A DNA stretch of 64,000 nucleotides from Amyelois transitella (Eukaryota; Arthropoda; Insecta; Lepidoptera; Pyralidae). Positions 1-10,406 of this stretch are shown here, one piece after another (the stretch's first letter is position 1; the number at the start of each line of letters is the position of its first letter). Where the stretch lies: the NCBI RefSeq assembly GCF_032362555.1, contig NC_083533.1, positions 935,001 through 999,000 of the forward strand, read 5' to 3'. Both the position numbers and the translations under genes were made by a program. The notes beneath the pieces were generated by a model. That model had not been told where the DNA came from, ran no database searches, and saw nothing but the letters and a program-made list of their open reading frames with translations.

Positions 1-140
1 TCTGGCCTCTGCAACCCTTGCAGGGGAACCTAACCCATGATAAAAACTGCACTAGATCAATGCTCCCCGTTCCCTTGATCGCCTTTTACGATGTCCAAGG
101 GAAAAATAAAGTGGTCCTACTCTGAGTACCCAGAACCACA
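1..140 (+). repeat. Dispersed repeat fragment cut by the window edge
   Basis: The first bases (GCAACCCTTGCAGGGGAACC) match a module seen again at 2130-2300, 42240-42400 and, inverted, at 60590-60740. It shares the words 'gcaacctttgcagggg' and 'ggatcctggattgggtgagtc' with those copies. The fragment has no coding capacity. Membership of a SINE or LINE tail family is inferred from the repetition alone. Confidence 0.55.
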
Positions 141-2110
141 CAGCGAACAAATATATAATACATTCATAACCTATAAAAAAAATTACCTGTTTGGCCTTTC
201 CCCAGCGTCTTCTCCAATCTGAAGGGCCCGACGTACTGGTAGGCCTCCGTGGCCGTTGCTGCCCCCTCCATGTTCACTACCTACCACGTATTAGTCATAA
301 CTTTTTTAATCTGTCACTTAAACGGCTCATCACAAGTTTGAACGTTAAATTTAGAACACTATTTGAATTTAGAACACTTTTTGGTTCCATAACGGACGGC
401 CATTTTCATTCGGGCGTGCGGAGGTTGCTGCTTTTGAAAAACGAAATTTTTTGAAATCGTAGAATTGTTATATTCTTTTGATGTTCCATTGCCTCTGTTT
501 GAATTAGTTGTAGTATATTTAAATAGAGATTTCATCAAAATAATGAGTTTTTGGTAGAGATACCTAAATAATTATTTGAAGTAAGTAGATACTTTTTTAA
601 ACCCCTATAAAATTAGCCGAATATTTTGCAGCACCTAACTGTTTACATTTGGACGATAATTATCTCTGCTTTACTTAATTAAAATAATATCTATTATATT
701 ATAGATATATTTAAAATTGACAACTTGTAAATAGCTTTAAAGTTATTTAATTTGTAGATATATTATACAGATGTAAGTTTTTTGAATAAAAAAAGCGTTA
801 AGCTGCTCGGCTTAATGATGGAATTGATCCAAATAGAAAAAAAATATCCACTGTTTTATCTGTCAACTGCCTCAAAGCATAAAAATATATACAAACAACC
901 TATGCTAGCGCTACACAAAAAGAGGCTCTATTCAACGTTACCAAAATCAATGAAGACCAAAGTGAAAAAAAAACAGCAGTTTTCCCTTTTATTTGTTAAA
1001 CAGAGGAAATTGGTTTTACAATGATTGGATTGATGTTCATAGACCGATTGTTTTATGAGCATACATTAGTTTAATTAGATTAGCGAGTGGCCATAACGAG
1101 TGTTATTTCGTTCCTTTTTTGGTTTCAGTGTGTTAAAGTTATACACTTAAAAGTTATTTTCTTCAGTAAAAAGGTAAATTAACTTTCGCCCGCGCGAATT
1201 TAGCGCCTCCTGCAAAAGAATACAGGTTTTTCGCAATTACGCGGCGGGTACTTTCGTTTTTACCGGAATAAAAAGTAACTACCCAATGTCGTTCTCCAGA
1301 CTATTTTATGTAAAATTTCAGTAAATAATGCGTGAAGAGACAACAAATAAAGGTACCTACTTTCACTTAAAATATAATTACTGTGAAAGCACTTTTATTT
1401 GTTGTCAGTTTGGACAATTCTTTATTGTTGTTATTACCTAATTATTACTCTAGGTCAGCCTTAAGATATTGAAATTACTTGGCCAATTGAAACATAATAT
1501 CTATTCTATTCTATTCTACTCGTTTTAGTCGTGCACTAAGTTTTGGTACATACCTATATGGTTTATTTTTAGGTTATGTTTAAATTGTAATTACTTTAAG
1601 TTTAATTTAATTACTGTTAATATTGATTAAATTGTTTTTGTTACTGTTAATTATTTTTATACGCCTAAAATAACTATAAATGAATTATTATAATATGATA
1701 AATAATATGTACTTAATTTCTTCTCTTCTATTCTGTAATACCAAAGACAAAGTCCTTTGTATTTTTGTCTCTTGTGTTTATCATTCCTGATGTTTTCTGC
1801 GTATATAAATTGGTAAATTAATAAATAAAAAAAGTCAAGCCAATAATAACAAGCAACTTGATGAAATACAGTAAGAGCTTTATCACGAAGCTTTTATCGG
1901 GCTTTGTCAGAGAACGACCGTTGTCCCCAATTCCAGCCCGCTAGGGACGTAAAATAATGAGATACCGAACTATATAACCTATACAGCCTTGCTATATTTA
2001 AATACAAGCTGTTGCCCGGGAGTTCGTTCCCCTGAAATCTCTTTTAATTTGTCTAAGCTGTATTACTGCTAAGTAAGAATACTTATAATAATCGATTTGA
2101 ACGAATTTCT
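141..2110. other. AT-rich intergenic stretch, no gene recognised
   Basis: Short open frames here (191-454 and 782-1024 on +) show no domain, no splice context and no compositional bias, so they are not called genes. At about 1189-1320 lies a piece of a dispersed family (words 'gcgaatttagcgcc' and 'tacaggttttt') that recurs inverted at 19750-19900 and 28180-28330 and again near 40140-40270. The rest is low-complexity AT-rich DNA. Confidence 0.5.
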
Positions 2111-2124
2111 GGCTTACTTCTTCT

Positions 2125-2310
2125 GGCTTTAGTCCCGCTTACATCGTCACCACTCTGGAGAGGAGCCCAAGGTAGGTACGCCTTTGACCATGGATCCTGG
2201 ATTGGGTGAGTCAGGTTTTTAGACGAAGCGACTCCCGTCTGGCCTCCGCAACCTTTGCAGGGGATCTACAACTGTATTGGATCGATCATGGTAACACATC
2301 CAGTCGCCTG
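2125..2310 (-). repeat. Dispersed repeat, same family as 42240-42400 and 60590-60740
   Basis: It contains 'accactctggagaggagccc', 'ccatggatcctggattggg' and 'gcaacctttgcagggg' in the same order as the copies at 42240-42400 (direct) and 60590-60740 (inverted). At 60.4 kb this block follows a tRNA-like head with a B box, so it may be the body and tail of a tRNA-derived SINE. That link is an inference. Confidence 0.6.
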
Positions 2311-2624
2311 AATGTGCAGGTCTCCTCAAAATGTTTTTATTCTTTACTAAATAAAAGGAGGAAGTTCTACATTCGAAATGTTACTGTTGTAACGCCATCA
2401 CTTAGTCAATAACGAACCGAGTTTGACGATTCTTGTTTTAAATATGTAGCTTTCAAATAAAGAATTGACCGCCAATATTGTTGTCAATATTCATGTCCCC
2501 AGCAAGTTAACATTGGCAGCAAGCCAACTATTCAGTGGCAGTGGATTCAGAAAACCGCAGTCAACTATGTAAGTATAGAGTTGGACTATAAATAAATAAA
2601 TATACCACCTATACGGGAAAAATC

Positions 2625-2800
2625 AAAAAGATTGAGGCAGCCCCAAAGTAAGTTCGCGATTTGTGTTATCGGATACTCACGCCGGATCTTTTATAATTTA
2701 TCTCTTAAATAGATAAACATCCAAGAGCCAGGCAAATCAGAAAAAATGCTTTTTCATCATGTCCTCACCGGGGATCTCCTGGTTCAGAGGTGAGAATCTG
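2625..2800 (-). repeat. Degenerate tRNA-derived SINE (family T)
   Basis: Read on the minus strand, it keeps the body and tail of the family (reverse of 'aagtaagttcg...atagataaacatccaagagcc...catcatgtcctcaccgggg') but the B box is badly decayed ('ctcctggttcagagg' region). Better copies are at 23109, 31983, 61525 and 63735. Confidence 0.55.
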
Positions 2801-2899
2801 ACAACTGCGCTAAACAGGCTCTCCCATGGTATTGTGATTCTTAATGTAGATAATGTAGAGAAGCAAATAAAGATCATTTACACTTAATAATTATCAGGA

Positions 2900-3660
2900 A
2901 CACGCGAAAATCTTTTGCGTCCAACATGGTAATTGTATTTATATGCATGCACATAACCCTTTATGTAATATAAGATATGCATATAGGTGTAGAGAAGCGA
3001 ATACATAAACTCATTTACATTGAATAATTATCAGGAAGCTACGAAAAAAAATTCTGGCGCCCAACGCGGGGCTTGAATTTATTTACATTACTCCGTATTC
3101 ATCTTAGACCCATAAGGGGAAGACAAAGACGATGGTCACAATACCAGAGGGTCAAATTTATTTGAATGACACTTAATGATTTAATTTAGATTCAAGAGAG
3201 TGACAGGTTGATATTTGCTAGTCCTTTGTCTAAAGGAAGTATCCCAAACTTATTATATGACTTAATTAACTTTGACGATTTGCGCAGGAGTAAGTGCTTG
3301 CACGCTTTTTATTCTTTGCTAAATGACCAGCAATATACCATTAAATGTTTAGTGAGCCAAATGATCATTTAGGTACATTTATCGCAGGTGAATGGATTGT
3401 TGGAGTTTGGGCACCATGTTGGACGCCAAAATATTTTTAAATGTAATAATATTGGTCTACGGGGCTAGTATGGCACGCGCGACGTCGTTTTTTTTGCGCG
3501 ACAAACTATCGCTTCCCGTTTCACGTCGTAATAAAAATGGAAACTATTTGCAAAAAACAGACATTTTTGCATGTTAATGGATTGTTGGAGTTTGAGCACC
3601 ACGTTGGGCGCCAAAATATTTTTACATTTAATAATATTGGTCTGATATCTAAAAACCTAG
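2900..3660. mobile_element. Decayed LTR-retroelement remnant with four PBS-like sites
   Basis: TGGCGCCCAACGCGGGGC at 3055-3072 is close to the primer-binding sequence used by retroelements primed by tRNA-Lys. A decayed form lies at 2915-2930. Inverted forms lie at 3411-3428 and 3596-3613, the latter reading TGGCGCCCAACGTGGTGC on the minus strand. The two + sites are each preceded by a similar stretch ('tttacattgaataattatcagga'-like), as expected of LTR ends. The two minus sites lie in a duplicated ~75-bp segment (about 3390-3460 and 3573-3648). No gag or pol frame survives. The retroelement call rests on the PBS resemblance plus the repeated context. Confidence 0.45.
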
Positions 3661-5090
3661 TGTAGGCCAGGTGTTCTTCCCCGAGTAGATTGGGAAGTCA
3701 AATTATATAAACTTGGAAGGTATTATTACTTTGCGGTGGCGATGGGCTTGTAACCTAAAACCATTCTTGAATCTGAAATATATCATTGAACCATCTACTA
3801 TAAGTTCGGTTTTGTCGACCTCTGAAAAGACCTAATAAATGTTTGTATAAAGAGATGGATCATAATATTGTCACTTTTCACCCTAAATAAAAAGTATATT
3901 TTTTTACAACTTAAAATAATACAAATGTATACCATAAAAATAAAATCTTCACTGATACGATATTGACCTCTAGACCATACTAAAGCAGATGTCAGTCTTA
4001 AAACCTAAGTTACACAGGAATGCAGTTATTTATAGAAAATTCAATAATATGGCGACGTGTTATGATTCCTTGTTACACGACTGCAACTGTTAAATTATTT
4101 AATTTATATTAAGAATAGAATGCTTTTTGACAAGATATATTTTTTTTTTACAATTTGAATTGTTTTAATTTGTTTGCCAGTATTTTTTTAAATAGTTTTT
4201 TTTTTTAATTAAGACGGGCTTTTCACCTATTTATTATTTGAAACTAGTGAATAGTATCATTAAAATAAAATTTTCTTCAACTTTTAGATAATCTTGTTGA
4301 ATGCTTACGTGCATTTGTTACCTAAACGATAAGACCATTAATATTTATTACAGCGTCAGAGGCAATGGAATCTCAAATATCTTTTTGCACTAAAATCTCT
4401 TCGTAAAAACACTTCCGCCGCATCAAGAACCGCACTTACTCAATTATTTAACCACTACACTAATAACAACACAGAAATAACACAGTTCGTGAATACTTCT
4501 TGTCACTAAAAAATCAATATGTGGTGTCCGCACATTTTGGCCGCTTTACGCGCCGTTCCAATTTCAAATTCGACTTGCAACCACTAATTACGTTTAAAAA
4601 CATTTCGAATTTATTTGCACGTGTAAAAATTGTAAAGTATTACATAATAATTTATGTGGAAATATAAATGTTTTTCGTGGCCAGATTACGCGCGCGTATT
4701 CGTAGTGACTCGGCACCCTTCGGTGATTTTCGCGAGGGGGTGAAATGAGTCATTGCTACCGAAGGGTGGGTTTGCGTTCCGTTTTACGTGCAACAAACAA
4801 TGTGTTAACTTTTTCTTTTGTTCTTTTTTATTTGTTATTCAGTTAATTTGGTTACTCAACTAAATAGTTTGTATTGTTAGGTCTAAGATTCTAGATTTCA
4901 GGTACTTAGTCTTGTTAACTTTTATTTTATCGTTAACTGCAATCCTTAACCATAGACGTTATTTTTTTTTACCTGAGTTTTTATAGTGCGCATGCTCAGT
5001 GCATTAGATGATTTATCCTCAGCTGGTACCTAGAATAGTACGAGTTTGAAAGTATTATATGACTACAAAGGTTGTACAGTGCGATTTTTA
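3661..5090. other. Intergenic, no gene recognised; contains an 11-bp-arm hairpin
   Basis: The stretch is AT-rich with poly-T runs. A more mixed section at about 4370-4770 has a perfect inverted repeat, CACCCTTCGGT at 4714-4724 and its complement at 4758-4768, around a 33-base loop. On the minus strand a splice-donor-like GAGTAAGTGCGG at about 4430 follows GC-richer sequence, so an untranslated first exon of a leftward gene is possible but unsupported. Confidence 0.4.
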
Positions 5091-5091
5091 A

Positions 5092-5311
5092 AGTGCCGCA
5101 GGAGCACTCCATCTCTTTCACATGGATATCGTAAAAGGCGACTAAGGATAGGCTCATAAACTTGGGATTCCACTTATAGGCTCTTAGACTAGCAATCTGT
5201 TACTGTTTTAATCTTAATTCCATCATAAAGCCATACACGCTAAACGTGGCCAGTCTTTTCAAAGCTCTGTCTTTCCCGCAAGGGATATGGACGTGTCTAT
5301 ACGTATGTAAT
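5092..5311 (+). repeat. SINE-like family A, diverged copy
   Basis: It follows the family A order: a 'gtgccg' start, 'actccatctctttcacatgg', 'gtaaaaggcgactaagg', 'aaacttgggattc', 'aacgtggcc', 'ctgtctttcccgcaagggatat', then a 'gtatgtaat' tail. It is clearly older than the copies at 30.3 and 42.5 kb. Confidence 0.7.
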
Positions 5312-5798
5312 CAAGGAAAAGGTTTATAGTTGGATTTTTTTTTTATTGTGCCAAAGCTAATAACCAGTCTCACTATCTGCCTTCGAAACTATTGGCTCTG
5401 TAAAAAAAACTCGCTTTAAAAAACGGTGGTTCTCAGATTGACCTGTATGTATGTGTGTATATTTGTTAAATGAGTTCGTCTGAACCAATTTTGATGCGGT
5501 TTTCATGAAAGTGTAACTAAAACTGCATCAAAATCGGGAGGTTTTTAAAACAAAACCGACTTCTTTTTTAAGTCGGTTTTGGTTTTAAAACCAGGAATGG
5601 GCGACATCGATTGGAGTCGGTTCTCTTTTTACAAAAGTTACTTAGGTATTTTTTTATTTTTGTTAAAAGGCAACTCCATTGTTTTGTATGAGAGATCCGG
5701 GTGTAATTCTAATTTAGTGTTTAGGGATCTTCACAAGTCCGGTGGTCGAACGGTGAAGGTGCCTGATGAGTAATAAGCCTTAAGCGCAGGCCGGTACA

Positions 5799-5949
5799 AG
5801 TGCCGTGTGGTTAACGGCCCTTTAGTAAAGAACCATCCCGTATTTTTCTGATGGATGTCATAAAAGGCGACTAACGTGGCCCATCAGTTTTTTCAAGACT
5901 GTTGGCTTTGTCTACCCCGCATACTATATAGACGTGATTATATGTATGT
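5799..5949 (+). repeat. SINE-like family A, internally deleted copy
   Basis: The start (gtgccgtgtggttaacgg) and the tail (gactgttggctttgtctacc ... gtgattatatgtatg) of family A are joined with the middle third missing. Confidence 0.65.
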
Positions 5950-6176
5950 TAAATGATGTTGGGATCCAAAGTTTTTACGGAACCTCGTACCGAGTGCAAC
6001 TGGCATACAAAGTAATTTAAAAAAAATATATAATTAGCAATTGTAATCCGTGTTTGTTCGTTTATGTTAATAATAATTTATGTTTTATTAATTAGATTGA
6101 TCTAGTGACACCAGGGGTACAAAACATTTTTTGTAAAAAAATACCTAATGTTAGAAATAAGTAAGTTTTTGAGCTG

Positions 6177-6424
6177 TGTAGTATCCGGCATTTTAGAATA
6201 GATCCACTCCATATCTTTCCCATGGATGTCGTAGAAGTCGAAAAGACGACTAAGGGATAACTTTATAAACTTGGAATTCCTTTTGTAGGCGATGGGCTAG
6301 CTTCCTGTCACAATTTTTTTTAATTCCATCACAAAGGCATACTGCTGAACGTAGCCTCAGTATTTTCACGACTGTTGGCTCTGTCTACCAGGTAAAGGAT
6401 TAACGATGTGATTGTATGTATGTG
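6177..6424 (+). repeat. SINE-like family A copy
   Basis: Near full-length order of family A words is present, from 'ccggcattttagaatagatcc' to 'gatgtgattgtatgtatgtg'. A reverse-oriented partial copy follows at 6690-6798, immediately before the coding exon at 6898; it supplies the start of the open frame that runs upstream of that exon. Confidence 0.7.
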
Positions 6425-6897
6425 CTGCCAAAATATTAAGGTAATAATGTTATGTGTAATGTAAATGTAATATAACTGGCTTTTGAAAAAATGTTATTTA
6501 CCCCAGCCTATTTAAAATAGATACGGTAAAAAAAACTGATTCTCATTTTTTTGTTCGATCAAGGTTAATCAGTAACATTTTTATTTTAGACTCGATACCA
6601 AGTGGCTTGTTTAAGGACCTAAAAACCAAAATATTGTGAGTAATTTATATTTCTACACGGTCTTTATTTTAATCTCCTTCTACATATAGACATACATACA
6701 TAGTCACGTCTATATCCATTGCGGAACAGACAAAGCTTCACGGTATAAAAAGATTGAAAGGCCATGTTCAGCTGTTAATGATGGAATTCAGATTCAAGTA
6801 CAGAAAGTTTGCAACAAGAAGCACAAGTTTATTAACCTTTCCCTTAGTCGTCTTTGTATTTATTTTTTATGTCTTTCATATATACTTACAGGTAAAA

Positions 6898-7872
6898 ATG
6901 TCATTCTACGCGTTACAACAAGTGAACAAGGAGTCTTACGATCGCATAGCGCGTAATTACTTCAAATTCATTGCAAATACCAACGACCCGAACAAGGAAC
7001 CGGTGACTGTGTTCTCCCCGTTGTCCAAAAAGATGTTGGACGAGTTGGACCTGATCCGGGAGGTCAGTAAGGACCTGCAGATCAAGAAATTGGAAGAAGA
7101 TAGGAAAGCTGTGAGTATTCATACTGTTTTACATGTCAGCTCATTTTTTTTTCCATAAATTATTTTGTCCTAATGTTATTTTAGTGGCAAAGGCATAATT
7201 GATAAATAATAAATAAATATATACAAATTACACTGATTGAGTTAGCCTCGAAGTAAGTTCGAGACTTGTGTTACGAGATACTAACTCAACGTTACTATAT
7301 TTTATCATAAATACTTACATAGATAAACATCCAAGACCGAAAAAGTTCCTTTTCTCATCATGCCCTGGCCGGGATTCGAACCCGGGACCTGCTGCGTCAC
7401 AGAGGCCTTCTTGACTAATGCTTGGCATACGGATATTATGTGACTTATTGCGCTTCTAAGTTGGGTCAAGTTAGTTATACACATCAAAAATGCCGTTTAA
7501 TTTGTCGAAAAGAGTTAACACACGCTTCAGAAAAAACGAGGCGTCAGATTTATTTTTAAATTGGTTGTCGGCTTTGACTAAACGAAGTGACATCGTTCAG
7601 TCTCTTCAAGACTGTTGGCTCTGTCTACCCGAAAGGCATAACGACGTGGTTGTATGTATAAATAGTAAAGATATTTTTGTAATGTATTCATCTATATAAG
7701 TATGGTCGAATAGAGAAACGTCAACTTTTTTCGAAATCTGTTAAAATAAGAGATTTTACTTTATTCTCAGAAAGAAGCCGAAGAACAAGCGAAGAAAGAA
7801 AACGAAGAGAAGAACGAAACTAAAGAAGACGAAGTGGTAGCTGAAGAAACAGAGGAACAGAAAGAAGAATAG
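6898..7872 (+). CDS. Unrecognised small protein with acidic coiled tail (two exons)
   Basis: Coding exons 6898-7110 and 7771-7872 give 104 residues. The first exon follows an acceptor (tatacttacag, AG at 6890-6891) and ends at a GCT/GTGAGT donor. The second follows ttattctcag and keeps phase 0. I do not recognise the family. The N-terminal half begins MSFYALQQVNKESYDRIARN and is mixed polar. The C-terminal ~40 residues are almost all K, E, A, N, Q and D, which suggests a charged helix or disordered tail. An AATAAA lies at about 7888, just after the stop, fitting a polyadenylation signal. The ATG at 6898 is the first after the acceptor; the longer frame from 6754 is rejected because its start lies in a family A repeat. 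A spliced 5' leader is implied, perhaps 6590-6635. The exon could also be internal to a longer gene whose 5' part was not found. Confidence 0.6.
7205..7407 (-). repeat. tRNA-derived SINE (family T) in the intron of the 6898 gene
   Basis: Minus-strand reading gives GGCCTCTGTG at the head, then the B box GGTTCGAATCC, 'cggccagggcatgatgag', and the conserved body and AT tail. The region between the A and B boxes is shortened. A family A fragment follows at about 7583-7660. Confidence 0.75.
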
Positions 7873-8741
7873 TTTTAATTAAGAGGAAATAAATTTATTT
7901 ATTGTTGTTTTAGAAGTTTGTAATTATTGACAGCGTCCTTGGCTGCTGGTGTACGCAAAATATACGGATTTACTTATTCATTCATTCAGGTCAGGTCATT
8001 ACGCAAAAAAAAATATCTTTTCAAATTTTATTTACAGAGAGAACTACAAGAAACTACCCATAAAGATGTTTTTTTTTGTCGTATTGTCCATTAACCTCCT
8101 TAAGAATACTAAAAAGAAAACACAGGATTTAAAAATAAATGAGTCTATTATAAAATACCAATAGAGGATTATTTATCATAAAAAAGTAGGTATAATTACA
8201 GTAGAATTCAGATATAACGCTTTGACAAACCGGTTTTCGCACAAAACGACTTGCTCCACAATGTCTTGGCTAAGGTTGTAAAGTCAATTTAGTTGAACTA
8301 AGCACAGTGGTGTCAAACCTGGGCTGTGTCAAAACTCAATACAAGCAAAGAAACTTCAGACATGCCAAACGTCAATAGAAAAGATTAAGATTTTGACAAG
8401 GCTGGTAGACAAAAAAATATGTGAAAATACATAAACAAGTGGTGCATCAATACATGCATAAAATCACGCTATTTTCCCGGAGGGGTAGGCAGCAACTACA
8501 TCTTTCCACTTGTCACGATCTCTGCATACTTCTTTAGCTTCAAACACATACATAACTCTCTTCATGCAAGCTCAACGGTTTCGGGTAATCTTGACCTGAC
8601 CTTTGTCATACGATCAAGGGAAGCGAAAGAAGAAGGCTGGTTCAAAAGAGCACAGCCATTTTGTACAACTTCATATTCTTGCATCGTCATATCCAGATTT
8701 TACTGTTTTCTAATAATACATGTTACTTAGAAAATTACAAT
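7873..8741. other. Intergenic; no gene; LINE 3' fragment at about 8452-8635
   Basis: After the polyadenylation-like AATAAA the stretch is AT-rich. At about 8452-8635 the minus strand carries a LINE 3' end (reverse of 'cccggaggggtaggcag...ttccacttgtcacgatctctgcatacttc...ggtttcgggta') with the usual CATA-type tail. The open frame 7949-8164 has no supporting features. Confidence 0.55.
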
Positions 8742-9716
8742 CTAAGAATTATCCGTCATCACATCTTCCTCTTCGTCTTCTGGCTCAGCCAAATCAGGGT
8801 GACAAACTCGTATGTGAAGATTCAAATTAATTTTCACAATGAAACTCTTCCCACACGTAGAACACTTATGTGGTCGTTTAACATCATCATCCATGGTTGG
8901 AGGATGAGCTCTTGTCAAATGCGTTCTGAGTAACGATGAGTGCACAGTGCGATCACAGTGTGCACACTTCACGAGACAGTCAACGGGCTGCCCCTCGTGA
9001 GTCTGCCTATGTTTTTCCATCGTGATCTTCGATACAAACAATTTGTGACAACAATCGCACTTGAAATTTTTCACCTTCGTATGCTTTTTCATATGAATCT
9101 TCAGACAGTTCTTTGTTGGGAACATTTCTTCGCACTTTGAACATTTGAATTTCTTTATATCATTATGCAATTGCATGTGGAGTTTGAGATACGCCTGGCC
9201 CGTGAAACTTTTGTTGCATATTTCACAGTTGATTGTGCTCACGGATGAGTGAGTCTGCATGTGGCTTTTAAGGAATTGTGCCGCTACAAAACTCCTGTCG
9301 CAGACTTCGCAGATGTACTTCTTGGATTGGACACCCTCGTGCTTGCTGCGGTGGATGTCCAGGTGATACTGGGAGTTAACTTTGACGTCACACTGATCGC
9401 ACTTAAATTTGCGCCGCTTCTTCGGGCCTACTTTCTCGACAGGCGGCTCGGGCTCCATAATAGGAGCGTCCTTGTCGTTACCATGAAACTTTTTATGTAG
9501 CATTAAAAATTCCATACCTTCAAACGTTAAGTCACACACATCACACCTGTACCTATTGTCGTTCTGCTGCTGTTTCATCTGCTCGTAAGTAACTCCTTCA
9601 CTGGGATTGTAAGCTTCGCCCATTTTTTCTCGTTTTACGTTTTTGTCGCTGCTCGTAGGTTCCATCATACTCTTCATCCAGTGATCTTGAATCCCAACGC
9701 CTGTCTTGGGTTCCAT
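8742..9716 (-). CDS. C2H2 zinc-finger protein, eight fingers, uninterrupted ORF
   Basis: This frame of 324 codons encodes a probable DNA-binding nuclear protein. Eight C2H2 fingers are visible between about residues 56 and 310. They start with YRCDVCDLTF, FKCDQCD, YICEVCDRSF, INCEICNKSF, FKCSKCEEMF, FKCDCCHKLF, VKCAHCDRTV and HKCSTCGKSF; the last has HX4H spacing. Linkers are mostly not the canonical TGEKP type, so sequence-specific binding by all fingers is not assured. There is a lysine-rich stretch (KKRRKFK) near residue 100 that could serve nuclear import, and the C-terminus is acidic (EPEDEEEDVMTDNS). No ZAD or BTB domain is seen at the N-terminus. The methionine at 9716 is the first in frame. 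The lack of introns contrasts with its neighbours. The orthologue cannot be named from sequence alone. Confidence 0.88.
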   Translation of the reverse strand: MEPKTGVGIQDHWMKSMMEPTSSDKNVKREKMGEAYNPSEGVTYEQMKQQQNDNRYRCDVCDLTFEGMEFLMLHKKFHGNDKDAPIMEPEPPVEKVGPKKRRKFKCDQCDVKVNSQYHLDIHRSKHEGVQSKKYICEVCDRSFVAAQFLKSHMQTHSSVSTINCEICNKSFTGQAYLKLHMQLHNDIKKFKCSKCEEMFPTKNCLKIHMKKHTKVKNFKCDCCHKLFVSKITMEKHRQTHEGQPVDCLVKCAHCDRTVHSSLLRTHLTRAHPPTMDDDVKRPHKCSTCGKSFIVKINLNLHIRVCHPDLAEPEDEEEDVMTDNS

Positions 9717-10406
9717 TGAAACAAAATGACGCTACCAGGACGCTACGGCCACACGATACTCGCGGGCGTATTGATCCATTTAGATCGAATAGTTAATCGC
9801 AATAGCGGATATAATAAGTCTTTTAGAGCTCAAAAACAACTAATCTAGCATTGTTGATGAAGATCTTGAGGATATTTTACGGGGTAAAATGAATGCGAGA
9901 CAAAAGCGACCCTTGTTACACTACCATAAATTCCAAAAGAGAAGCGAAGCGCAATCGTTTTTTTGTTGCGGCCGCTAATGACAGCGACTTTTTTAATTGT
10001 TGACATGTGTGTTATTGCCAGCAGAGAAAAATCATGATAATTTCGATTCTCATTGAAAATTGTCTTGGAGACAAAATATTCATACCTATATTATTTGTTT
10101 AGTCGGGTAATTATGTTTTATTTTCATATTCCGTCTTTATTTGGTTTTAAGCGAATATTATTTGTACCAAATTTTATATTGTGCATTTTGCAACACTGTC
10201 TATACACTTTTCTCTCCGTTTCATTAGGCTCTCTAATATGGCGGGAAAGTAAAAATCACTGATATTTTTGGTTGGTTACCAACATAAATACATTAAATAA
10301 AATTTAAACATTTATTTTACAATTTATTATCTTTGGCAAAACTTTTTTTAGCAAAAAAATTTTCTTTCTACCTTTTTAGCGGGCAGTGCCCCAGTGCCCA
10401 GAATTC
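9717..10406. other. Upstream region of the zinc-finger gene; no other gene
   Basis: The 9720-9990 part is richer in CpG than its surroundings (acgctacggccacacgatac, gcggccgc at about 9968) and lies directly upstream of the minus-strand zinc-finger start. It is the likely promoter and 5' leader, which is inferred from position and composition. The remainder is AT-rich up to the foldback element. Confidence 0.4.

Noticed and set aside
191-1024. Open frames of 87 and 80 codons on the plus strand
   Set aside because: No domain, start context, splice sites or composition distinguishes them from chance frames in AT-rich DNA.
6590-6635. Candidate coding exon (SIPSGLFKDLKTKI) before the 6898 gene
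   Set aside because: Its only open frame leaves phase 2, and joining it to the acceptor at 6891 makes an immediate stop. It could be untranslated leader, but it is not coding with the visible junctions.
6754-6897. Upstream extension of the 6898 frame with a hydrophobic stretch
   Set aside because: The extension begins inside a reverse family A repeat and crosses a good splice acceptor, so the apparent membrane helix is intron sequence.
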